From Symbiodinium kawagutii (Eukaryota > Sar > Dinophyceae > Suessiales > Symbiodiniaceae), in NCBI GenBank assembly GCA_009767595.1, contig VSDK01028106.1, forward strand, positions 9,347 to 73,346: 64,000 bases of DNA, written 5' to 3'. A model generated the notes under the pieces. The model had not been told where the DNA came from, did not search any database, and was given only the letters and a program-made list of their open reading frames with translations. How positions within the stretch are numbered: the first letter of the stretch is position 1; each line of letters starts with the position of its first letter. Both the position numbers and the translations under genes were made by a program. Positions 54,400 through 64,000 of the stretch are shown piece by piece.

Positions 54400-54471
54400 C
54401 TGCAGCACTGCACCTGCTCAGAGGCGATCCAGAAGGCCGAAAGCGAGTGCGGGGCCCGGTCCAGCTGCGGG
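54400..54471 (+). CDS. Candidate exon
   Basis: Between caggggatcag and gttcca; phase 0 in and out; 24 codons with LQHCTCSEAIQKAESECGAR, Cys-rich and strongly GC-rich at third positions. Confidence 0.38.
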
Positions 54472-55179
54472 GTTCCAGGCGGCTGCCCACTCGGTGGTGC
54501 CATGGGTTGCCTAGTCCATGGGGCTGATGAATGCATGATCAATCTCATTGACAATCAGGAGATTGGTTCTAGTTTGTGGTGACTACCAATCATTCTTGAT
54601 AATGATGATAATAACACTGGTACGACTCGTTCTTATCATCAAATATGATGAAATTCGGGTTCCCGACCTCGAATGACGAATCATTCCAAGATCCAATAAG
54701 TTGAGGGATCAACAAGTGTTGCCATGCTTGGGATTCAAAGTCCGTTGATTTGGATGATTGAATTTGGAGGATGGTCAATTTTCTGGCATCCTTGGTCGAC
54801 CCATACCCATGGTAGTCAAAGTAACATTCAATGTCATTACTTTCTGATAGGAATCACTCAGGACTTGTGTCCAGACATTTATTTTCTGACGACAGAATGC
54901 CGGAAAAACGCCTCCTGGAAAGTTTGATGTGAGTAGCCAAAGTATTCCAAGATAGACTTCTCTTATTTTCTGTTTGTTCTTGGATCTTCACTCAATTCCC
55001 GGTTTGGTTTGTAGCAATCCGAGCATTTGGAAAAAACAATCCCTGTAAAACCCTTGGATTACTGACTTGACTAAAACAATATGTGCACTTGTGCCACCCC
55101 TTATGCTGTTTGGCCACCCCTTCATAGTTTGTTTCATATTGGAAGCCCTGCTGTTTGGTAAGGCCCATGAGTGTCACAG

Positions 55180-55272
55180 CAGGAACATCTCGTGTCACCG
55201 CCACCGAGCTGAGTTTGGCCGTCTTGCGCGACGAGTTGATGATGAAAATCCAAGAAAACGAGGAGCTGCAGC
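55180..55272 (+). CDS. Candidate exon, coiled-coil-like
   Basis: Between atgagtgtcacag and gtccaa. The frame (phase 1 in) encodes TATELSLAVLRDELMMKIQE and NEELQ, a well-formed amphipathic helix. The exit phase does not fit the next candidate, so an exon or border is wrong. Confidence 0.42.
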
Positions 55273-55504
55273 GTCCAAGCGTGCAGATACTGTAGTGAGA
55301 CCCCCCGCTTTTTGCCTCCCCAAAATGGATCTTTCTTTTACTCGAGGCCATTTCGGCAGCAGTTCAATGGCGCCATGATTTTTCTGGTTGAGTCGGTGTT
55401 TATAGGCTGTGAAAAGTAGCACTTGGGGCCCCGACATGGCCCCACACTGCAGCAGTGAATCAAGAGGACGGTTACTCAACAACCCATGGCTCAACTGAGC
55501 GCAG

Positions 55505-55568
55505 GAACTGCACATGCGCGTCTTTGAGGCGCAGAAGCAGCACAACGAGGAGGCATCAGCAGCCAACG
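55505..55568 (+). CDS. Candidate exon, coiled-coil-like
   Basis: Between ctcaactgagcgcag and gttgga; phase 0 in, phase 1 out. Encodes ELHMRVFEAQKQHNEEASAA, charged and helical with GC-ending codons. Confidence 0.46.
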
Positions 55569-55617
55569 GTTGGATCCATGATGGTCCGGGGCATGACTGC
55601 GGTGCTGTTACATAGTT

Positions 55618-55719
55618 GATGGTGTCTTAAAATAGGGTACTCCAAGAAATAGTTGGTTTATCAAACTAAATGGCTATTTTGGGATAGTTTGGAGTACCCC
55701 TATTTTAAGAAACCGCCAG
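55618..55719. mobile_element. Family A palindromic element
   Basis: Arms gatggtgtcttaaaatag and tattttaagaaaccgcc; inner boxes gggtactcca and tggagtacccc are themselves inverted copies. Confidence 0.68.
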
Positions 55720-56634
55720 TTGGCTAATGCTGGCTGTTGATATACTTTGGTAGTAGAATTTGATTACACTGTTCTTTGCATTTGCTGCTTTGGATGGGTT
55801 TCAGAGCAGGAATGTCAACAACAATAAGCCACTTCAGTGGCCAAACAGCAGCTATTAACGATATGACTGGGGGTAGTTCAGTACGGAGTTCTCAATACCT
55901 AGTACCTTCGGGATCCAAAGACCAGGTATTGTTTACGCGCCTAAACCTGGTTGCAAGGATTTTAACCCGCAGTTTGTGTCACCCCCACTAAAAATATCTA
56001 CGAATGATCATTTTTGGGATTTTGGGACAGCCAGATGTTGTTCACGTGTTTAAGGTCGTCAGCATGGTGAGTAGAGCTCCCCAATTGATGGATATGCAGT
56101 TGCATCATGTTTCATGGTGCGTGGATGTCACGTCACGTCACTTATTCCAGCTGTGTTGGTGTGATGTTCTGATGGCGTACGTTTGCATTCACCTGTGTTT
56201 CTATCTAGCATTAGACCTGAACCGATGTTTCTTCATGCGTTTTCTCAACAAAATATGTGTTTGGTTTGTTGCCATAATTGTTGCTTGAATCTTGCTGTAT
56301 CTTGCTGTCTTCCTTTGAGAACTTCCCTCAACATCCCAGCTATGTGCTGATGATTGATATGGAAGTGATTATAACTGCAGGGCACACATCCCAAACCACC
56401 AAAGTGCAAGCATCAACTCCCCTCCCCTCCCCTCTGAAGACTCCCCAAGAAATCCTATATTAGCGTTGAATCTATGCACATTTTGGAGTTGCAGTGGCAA
56501 CCTCCACTACCGAGCACTATTGCCCATCAGTCATCAAACATAGCAAAGTACAAGAATTGCAGTTGCAACCACAACTGGCTATCAGTCATCAATAATAAAC
56601 CATGATTACTCCAGTGTCAAAATGCATGGCACGA

Positions 56635-57760
56635 AAACGGGATTGTGCCATGTACCTTCCCGACCCCTGACACACTGAAAAATGACGAAAAAAACGTAGC
56701 AAGTATTGTGCCATCTATGGTGGCACCGTGGTTAGATTCGGGGAAATTCGTGCTACAAAAATGGCGAATCAACTTGTTTCAACTGTGGGAAACTTTTTCC
56801 CCAAGTGTAAGAAGCAAGCCAATTAAAATGGCCCAAACCCAATCAATATCAACCAGTTGTGCCAATTTTTGGCTCAGGGGGAACCACACACACACACCTG
56901 AAATCCGACCCGCTGGTGATGGGATGGGGTCGTATCGCAGGAATAGATGGCACAACTAAAGAAGTGCAGGTGAACACATGTTAACAATAAGGACAAGTTA
57001 ACAGTAAAATAGGTGCTGATACTTCCGACTACTGAAGGTGGTCGCATTCTCAGCTTCTTCATCCTTTTCCGACTCATCTCACGTTCGTTGCATCATTGAT
57101 TCATCTGTACAGCATGCCAACATAGATGGCACAACCAACAACAGGGTGAAAACCCACCTACAGCAACATACACACACAAGAGCATGAATTGCAATTTCAA
57201 CAAAACCCGATGTTGTAAAATCAAACGAGTTGCGCCATCTATGAGGCCGAGGCACCGTGTACTTGCTTGACGGTGCAGAAAGGAAGTTTGCTGTTTTTTG
57301 GCACATGCAACACATCGGAAGTCCCACACTGCCTATACTTACCCAAGCAGCATGGGAAGACGGTTGAACACTGGAATCCAAGGAATCCAAGGAGTCACTG
57401 AATCGTGCCATCTATCTGCTCGCGACCGGCCATCAGCCTTGCTACAAAAATGGAGCGCGATGTTATGGTCCGTTCTGCCACAATCTGCGCCATTTACCCT
57501 GCATCGGGCTTCCAACTGAAGTCCAGTTGTGCCATCTACATGCCTAATTTTGGTCAAAATCTGCATTCGGCAGCTAAAAGCTGCTACAATTTTTTCGTCA
57601 AAACGTGCCCAACCTCAAAAACGCGATACGTCCCACAAAAGTGGAAAAGGGGTTGCTTTTGCAGCCTTCGTAGATGGCACAACACCCATCCATGGCTGCC
57701 AGAACGCCATCTAATTTGGCCGAAATTGACCCCCATTTGTAGATGGCACAACTCAATTGT
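56635..57760. repeat. Cluster of TAGATGGCACAAC motifs in both orientations
   Basis: The core gccatcta or its complement tagatggc (a few truncated by one base) appears about nine times: forward near 56710, 57234, 57407, 57528 and 57706; reverse near 56946, 57122, 57669 and 57739. The pair at 57120 and 57242 is an inverted repeat enclosing about 120 bases. The intervals are not otherwise alike. Confidence 0.65.
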
Positions 57761-58934
57761 CGAGCCATCCATTCTGACCCCGGTGTAGCCATTAATGGAC
57801 CATGAATACAGTTACCCTTGTGATCACTGCTACTATTATTGTTAATTATTGTTAACATCTTGAAATTTCTTGAAATCATTATATCCAAAACCTCTTGCAA
57901 TCAATCATGAGTGAATCTTAAATGAAGCTTCATAAACCCTTGTTGTCTTAACAGATATCCAAGCCGGTCGCGGGTTGCCGTTTGGGCAAAAATGCCTGGC
58001 AGGCCGAGCGTTTGAGAGACACCGAAGCCTCTAGAGGCTCGAGATCGACACCCACAGGAACCAACCAGCAGTTGATCAGAAGTAGTCAAGCCCACCAGAT
58101 GTTGATTATTTCCGGTCATAGTTGATACTCAATTATTACCTGTTTGACTGTTTGATAGTTAAGCAACTAGCAGTTAATGACAGTTACATTTGCAGTTGAT
58201 AGCTTCGATAGTTTATGATTCACTGTTTGTTGTCTATTATTGCTGGTGATGAACTGTGAAAAAAAAATAGCAGACAACCAGCACTCAATCGCGAGCTGTT
58301 GCTATGGTTGCACAATCGAGAGGAACCAACTGTTTTAACAAAAACAACGTGATAACCCACCAACAGAACCAGCAGTTGTATACACGTTGAGAGCCCACAA
58401 TCAAGACCCCAGGATTAGTAACGAACAGTGAAGCACCAACATTTCCAGCAATGCACTACTCGCCACTACGAACCACTTTACTGACCATGAATAATTAACC
58501 ATGAATTATTGATCATTGTCGACCCTAGGCCCTAGACCCTGGTTACAACCGTCAAGTATTCACCGCTATATCAGCCAGAATCGACCATTATTATTATCAA
58601 CTATCACTACCCAGTATCAACTAAGTACAGTTGTCATACACCTTCTACTGCTTATTTTTACAGTATGCTGTTCCTTAAAACCACCCGACAAAAATTGAGC
58701 AGCTGCGAACATTGCAACGAATACGGCAGTGTTGCTTGCTTTTTGGGATCTTGACCATGCGATTTGGAGCTGCACATATTCTGCACGCCTTGTAGATAGC
58801 TGTGATGTTATTGATAGCGACTCGACCCGCAGTGCTGCGGGAGAATGCTGTTCCCATGTGCCCAAGGAGAGAAGGGAATTTGTCGATTTTTTTGTGAGTT
58901 GGATCATGTGACTGACCTGACCCTCTGGTGAACA
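57761..58934. other. Mostly non-coding
   Basis: One weak exon candidate (58003-58036, after atgcctggcag, encoding AERLRDTEAS) is noted. The rest has no clear signal. Confidence 0.3.
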
Positions 58935-59018
58935 AACCTGGCAATGGAAAATCCACCATAAAAATTGCTGGTTTCTGAAAGTTTCCTATGCAAAATGGTG
59001 ACTTTCCATTGCCAGGTT
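58935..59018. repeat. Hairpin-forming inverted repeat
   Basis: Arms aacctggcaatggaaaatcc (from 58935) and ctttccattgccaggtt (to 59018) pair over about 24 bases with one mismatch and one unpaired base; the loop is about 35 bases. Confidence 0.75.
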
Positions 59019-59907
59019 AGGGACTATCAGAGTGGAACTGTCGAGGTCGAGATCTCGAGCGATACACTGCACAGTTGAAATCTTCCAAAGAGGAGGTGCC
59101 ATTGCATCAGGGACCTGGATTTGCAGAGGTGGCTGCAGCAGCCATGGTCATCTTCAGCGACTTAATGTACCTACAAATGGATGAGTTCCCAGGGTTTTCC
59201 TAATAAGAATGCTGGATGTTCCATTGCCTAATATGTTAGTTTACCAGAGGGGTACCAACAACTGCAAAATCATGTTTGCGAAGCTGGAAGTTTGAGGAGC
59301 AACCCAGGTCAGTTGATGCTTGTGCTAGAGCCCATTGTTGCGAACACCCGGGGGCACGGCCATGCAGACCCGAAGGTATGCGGGATGAGCCCATGAACAG
59401 AGATTTGCAGTCACGGATAGGGCTTGCTCCGTTGGAAATTCGCTAACTGTGGTTGAGAAGATGATAGCGTTGTTTTGCGCTGACCAATTGTGATGAACCT
59501 CATGGTTTGTACTGTGATACTAAAATCATGTATTGTGATGGCTTGATACTGACTACACCGAAAAAGTGCCTAGGGCCATGGTGGGTCCGTTTTACGCAAG
59601 ATCGAACAAAAACTGAATAAAGCACCGAGTGCAGGCGATGCCTTTGACTCGTTCAGCTATGGTAACAGTGAGCTTGCAGCCAGGTGGTTCCAACAGAGCT
59701 AAGACTCGGTCACCACGAATCTTCTAAAAAAATGCTGTACTATACTGAAGAGCTGCAGGCGTTGGTGGCCGCGATCTGGATTCTTCACGCCAACTTATCA
59801 CCACATGTATCAGAGATAAAGCACAAGATTGCTGTTGTCGAAAAACATGTTGTCACTTGGTCAGCCTGTAGACCACTCTTGTGAAGTGTGCATTTCTTCT
59901 GTCGCAG

Positions 59908-59940
59908 GTGGAACGGCTTGGGATCGAAAACAAAAAGATG
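59908..59940 (+). CDS. Candidate 33-base exon, coiled-coil-like
   Basis: A strong acceptor (gcatttcttctgtcgcag) precedes it and gtcact follows. Phase 0 in and out; encodes VERLGIENKKM. Short, but borders are good. Confidence 0.38.
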
Positions 59941-60807
59941 GTCACTGTCTCAGGCGCACCAATTGGGACTTTCCCATAAGCTGTGGAACACTGCTTAAAT
60001 CCTGTGCCATGCTTCATGTTAGCATTGGGATATCCAGGTGTAGTCAGAGATGTATTCTGGTTGCCTCAATTGGGTTCATCCAGATTCGTCGTCAAATCGT
60101 GAATTCCGGCAGCAACGTCACCAAGGTTGAACGGCTGGGTACTTTGGACAGAGCCTCAGAATTTGATGCAGGGACTGCTCAGATTTTTCGATGAACACAG
60201 GGTTATTGACGATGAACAGTTGTTGATCATGCAAGGCTTACTAAGTCAGCGTTAACATGAACAAAGAGATGCCATTTTTTCATCCTGCTTTGCTATTCAG
60301 AACAGTTTTTGCTTGTTCCGAACATCTCATCTACCTCCGGCTGGTTTATATATACTACACAGAACCCTAGTGTTTCAATGGCCATGTACATGCAGTTCAA
60401 TGGCTATGCAGACAGCACCGGTGAGGAACACAAGGTTCCAGGCTGCCAGGGTTTGGATAGCTTTCCATTTACGTCAGCAACTTGTCCATGTTGATTTGAA
60501 GTCCATTTCCTCAGTATAGATTTGTGTGTGTGACATTGGGGGGAATATCCAGGAGACGGTCAAGGTGAAAATCTACAGGAAACCCGAAAATTCCTGGTTA
60601 AAACAAGGATTTCCTAGTCGTTTTTTTCTATCGACTCCGCCAGTGATTGTTGGTGATAGCCGTTATAATCATGAGTAGCCATTATTAAGCACTTATTTAG
60701 CATGGTGATTAACCAACCCAGTGAGGGTAGCTGCTCCAGGAAGGATCACTCTTGGGTCACCAGGGTTCCAGCTATCCAAGGATCATCAGCTTTCTGCATC
60801 TGCTCAG

Positions 60808-60852
60808 CTGTCTGAAAGTCAGGGGGCCGAGAAGGGGGCGGCTGGGGCTGCT
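60808..60852 (+). CDS. Candidate 45-base exon
   Basis: After ctttctgcatctgctcag and before gttcaa; phase 0 in and out; encodes LSESQGAEKGAAGAA, low-complexity. Confidence 0.35.
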
Positions 60853-61211
60853 GTTCAAAAAAAGATACTCCGAACAACAGAGATAAACAGGTTGATGGTC
60901 CAACTGTTAGATTATGATATTATCAACCGGGCTTGGGGCTGCTGTTTGTGATTAGACAACTGTTAGACAATATTCAATATGAATCCAAAGGGAGAAAGTA
61001 AATGGTTGTTTAATCACATGATTAACAGCCATTTGCACATGGGTTGAATCCATAAATGATGTCCAATGGTTGTTTAGCCACAACATTGCTGTGTTGGAAA
61101 CGACCATCACTTGGTACGCAAGGAGGACATCATCAATATCCAGCTACACAGCTGAATCTCATGATGACTTGGGGCATGGCTATATCTTGATGAATTCGCT
61201 GACATCCATTT

Positions 61212-61317
61212 GATGGTTTCTCAAAGTAGGGAACGCCAAAAGTGGCTGGTGTGTTTCTACATATAAATGATTATCATTGGATGATTTGGGCGGGTTCCCT
61301 ATTTTGAGAAACGCCTC
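61212..61317. mobile_element. Family A palindromic element
   Basis: Arms gatggtttctcaaagta and attttgagaaacgcctc; the middle has ggtgtgtttctacatataaa. Confidence 0.68.
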
Positions 61318-62101
61318 TTTGTTAGTTGTAGTTTGCTTACTGCTTGTGGCCGGTAGGAAACCCGATCCTATCTTCGTTAGTTACCTTCTTTTGTTCAAGT
61401 GATACAGTGATACAGTATCAGTGATACCAAGGATGTGGTGTTGGTTCTCACTTGGACTTCCAAAGCATTCTCTGAAGACGCCCTATGACTGTACATAATT
61501 CAGAAATTTCCTTTGGTTTGTTTCGGTGTGTGTGGACTAAAGTTTTAAAGATAAAGAGCCTCCAAAGGTACCTGGCAAATTGCAGGCATTTGCATTACTG
61601 TACTATGTGTGGCTTCAAACATCTACCACCAAGCAAATGTCTCGAATTGGTTCAAATGGACTTCTATGACTTCGATTGGTCAAACTAAACCACTAACACA
61701 AACAATTCCTGAAAGATATTTGGCTTTTGCTTTGGCATGGTTCCGCTGAGAGTCCAAATGGTAGCAGATTGTGCGACCGCAGATCCAATTGCTCATGTTC
61801 CCAGCATATTACTCGGGATATCTCCGGAGGTTCGATTTTGTCCTGATGATTCATGAATGTAATTGTCAATTACTGTATGCGTGTGGCATTGACCCACTAA
61901 TATTATACCACATATATATATATTATAATATCTATGTCTATATATGTAAATGTATATATACATATTTGCATATGAGATATCTAATCTCCCCCTTTTGACC
62001 AGTATCCCACACTGATTACACTATATCCCACATGAATAAGAATGCACACAGAATTCATGGCTACACCTGGAACATCACCGGTCCAAGGCTTAAGACATCA
62101 G

Positions 62102-62167
62102 CTGGAGAGGGAGCGCGCAGAGTCACTGACGGCCAGAGAAGCGCTGCAAAGCCGATTGGCGCGCTGG
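62102..62167 (+). CDS. Candidate exon, coiled-coil-like
   Basis: Exactly 22 codons between aagacatcag and gtgcgg (phase 0 in and out). Encodes LERERAESLTAREALQSRLA, a clear charged heptad-like helix. The last good member of the downstream exon series. Confidence 0.45.
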
Positions 62168-63050
62168 GTGCGGGCCCTGATGCTGGGAGGATCTGTTTGC
62201 TGCTTGTGGTTTGGGATCAGCGAAGAAACGGATTCAGGAAAGCAGCCATGGGACAAACCTGGTGTCTCATGTTTGGTGAGTTGTTGGTGCGAGGGCTTAG
62301 ATTCAAGAGATTGTGACTGGGGCTGCTTGAAGACGGACTCGGACTCTTCCTGGACTCTTCCTGCAAAAATCCCAGCTCAATGTTTGACCCCGCAACCTCA
62401 CCCTACCATTGCTCAGACACCATAAGCTTCAACATCGAATCTTGCCCACAGCTTCTCACCAAGGTTCCTTTTGACTGGGCTCAGCACGATCTTTGGTGGG
62501 GTCCTCGGCGATGTGCTCCGTTATGATTTGGTGATGTTTGGTGAGGGTATCTATATGCATTCAGGTGTAGTGATATATCCAACAAATAAGAGACGTAAGA
62601 TGGAGGTGGACAATCAATCAGACATGGAAGCCACAGACACGAGCTGCTGTCTATCGTCATGATGGACTACAATAGTTGATGTATTTGGTGCCATTCTCAC
62701 ACATGTGACAAGCATATCGGTTTGAATGAAATCCATGAAACCGATGGCAACTCCGGAACCAGATCATAGAACTGTTTCTGCGGGTTGGAACAACATGCCA
62801 GAGGAATGTCAAACTCAAGGTACCATGTCCCCGCAAATTCTACGGTGATTACTGGGCGTGAGGATCTGGATATTTTGGGGTCGTTTGTGGACCACCTGCG
62901 ATACACTGACAGCAACCACACGTTGGGAGGACATGGACCAACCTCAGGAAAGCATAAGTCTCGTGGCACTAGAATCTAAGATGCTCCACAATGCCCCTAG
63001 TATTTGGTACTTGACCACCAGCTATCTATGTTTACACTGGGTGGTTTGCC
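62168..63050. other. No recognised gene
   Basis: Short frames without convincing borders. Confidence 0.35.
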
Positions 63051-63181
63051 AGTATGGCTGTAAGTCAAAACCCTGTACCCCTGGTTCCCCTATCATTACT
63101 GTAACCATTGTTTTCCCTACTATTGTTGGTCACTATTCCCCATGAGTTGGTTGGTTAAAGCCTTGACCCATCACCATATGG
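63051..63181. mobile_element. Family C palindromic element
   Basis: From atggctgtaagtcaaaaccctg through tacccctggttcccctatca to gccttgacccatcaccatatg. Confidence 0.63.
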
Positions 63182-63624
63182 TTCTGTCATTGCCCCAAAT
63201 TGAGGACAGCATCGTGACTTCTCATGCGAGCTGAGGACGGCCTTTAGCTCAAGCTCACAACAGGGCCGCATGGCCCACCAACGTCAGCAGGCGGGGCTTA
63301 CAGTGGCCCAGTCTGGAGGTCTGGTAATGTTGACCCATGATTTGTAAAGCAAGGAAGGAACTCCCCGTACAGTCAGAGAATAGAGTTCAGGCGCCTGATT
63401 TGATCAAGGTTTCTGTTTCATCAATGATTTGGCACTTTATTTCGCAACACATGATATATTTTATACAAACTTCAGTTTTTGATGGTTTGGAGCTTCATCA
63501 TTCATGAATTCAAAGCGTCACATTTGGTGATCATTTTGCTCGAATCAAATTCCCAGAAAAAAGCCAGTCAGCTGCATTTATGATGAAGTGTTTGTTTAGT
63601 TTACAGTAGGGGGTTTGCTTTAGG

Positions 63625-63664
<40 letters not shown>

Positions 63665-63672
63665 CCACCACC
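63625..63672. repeat. (ATC)n microsatellite
   Basis: About thirteen ATC triplets followed by ACC triplets; the opposite strand would read as poly-Asp. Confidence 0.93.
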
Positions 63673-63817
63673 GCAACCAGCATCATTCTCTTGCCCTTCA
63701 CCAGCGCAATGCATGAATACAGTTACCTCAGACTGTGAACCTCCCACAGCATCTCCAAGTCCCACCCAAGCGGTCAAATGATGCATTTCGTAGTTTGTCA
63801 AATTCCTGGACCGTGGA

Positions 63818-63934
63818 GATGTGGTGGTTTCTCAAAATAGGGGTCCCCCAAATCATCCAATAACCATGTGTAGTAGTCAACCAACATCAACCAACCATTT
63901 TTTCGGTTCCCTATTTTGACAAACCACCATGTGG
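63818..63934. mobile_element. Family A palindromic element, complete
   Basis: Arms gatgtggtggtttctcaaaa and ttttgacaaaccaccatgtgg; inner boxes ggggtccccc and ggttccc; the middle has tcaaccaacatcaaccaacc. Confidence 0.72.
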
Positions 63935-64000
63935 ATCATGGCTTTGTCCCAAAGTGCCACAGAGAATCAGCTCGCAGGCTTTGCAAGATCTTTACGCTGC

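Noticed and set aside
56860-56882. Spliced-leader-like ccaatttttggctcagg
   Set aside because: It has mismatches to the dinoflagellate leader both inside the T run and at the 3' end and is not next to a gene start.

Overview
The window looks like nuclear DNA of a dinoflagellate or a similar large-genome alga. The reasons are very low coding density, short GC3-rich plus-strand segments bounded by splice-like AG and GT, introns full of microsatellites and minisatellites, many small palindromic (MITE-like) repeats, and a retrotransposon carrying a DNA cytosine methyltransferase, a combination reported before from dinoflagellates. The assignment is an inference; no rRNA, tRNA or intact spliced-leader gene was seen.

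The dominant feature is a non-LTR retrotransposon on the minus strand, 31094-40591. It is bounded by an identical 15-base direct repeat (31079-31093 and 40592-40606), which I read as a target-site duplication inside a small palindromic repeat. In transcription order it has a 170-base leader; a C5-cytosine DNA methyltransferase (38733-40421); an ORF1-like protein with two tandem ubiquitin-like domains, the second ending in LRGG, and a C-terminal coiled coil (36426-38663, frame open from 38732); an apurinic-type endonuclease; and a reverse transcriptase followed by a zinc-knuckle, a degenerate RNase H-like region and a Trp-rich tail. Everything lies in one reading frame, broken only by two in-frame TGA codons, each preceded by CAA, at module boundaries. 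The endonuclease and reverse transcriptase appear separated by a run of N (34681-34753). A 24-base sequence is repeated on both sides of it, and collapsing the copies (101 bases) puts both halves in one frame, so the gap is probably an assembly artefact.

The rest is intergenic and intronic DNA. From about 3.3 to 29.9 kb on the plus strand there are more than 20 candidate exons with splice-like borders; many neighbours have compatible phases (4549-4704 to 6053-6134; 17759-17891 to 22658-22765 to 23060-23131 to 23407-23461 to 23631-23754; 26019-26126 to 26885-27014 to 27248-27319). Two encode hydrophobic, probably membrane, segments, and the series ends in a lysine/arginine-rich exon with a stop at 29911. 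A second set, 46.4-62.2 kb on the plus strand, encodes short Glu/Gln/Lys/Arg-rich coiled-coil-like pieces. I could not name either product; exon models were made by eye.

Repeats fill the introns and spacers: a 94-base satellite (1.6-2.5 kb), GATA tracts, a 23-base minisatellite occupying a whole intron (4.7-6.0 kb), TTG/CTG compound microsatellites, a 30-base minisatellite (27.6-28.0 kb), a 95/115-base tandem (52.7-53.1 kb), and three families of small palindromic elements, called A, B and C here. A 5'-truncated relative of the big retrotransposon (about 15.94-16.47 kb, plus strand) sits inside a family B element.
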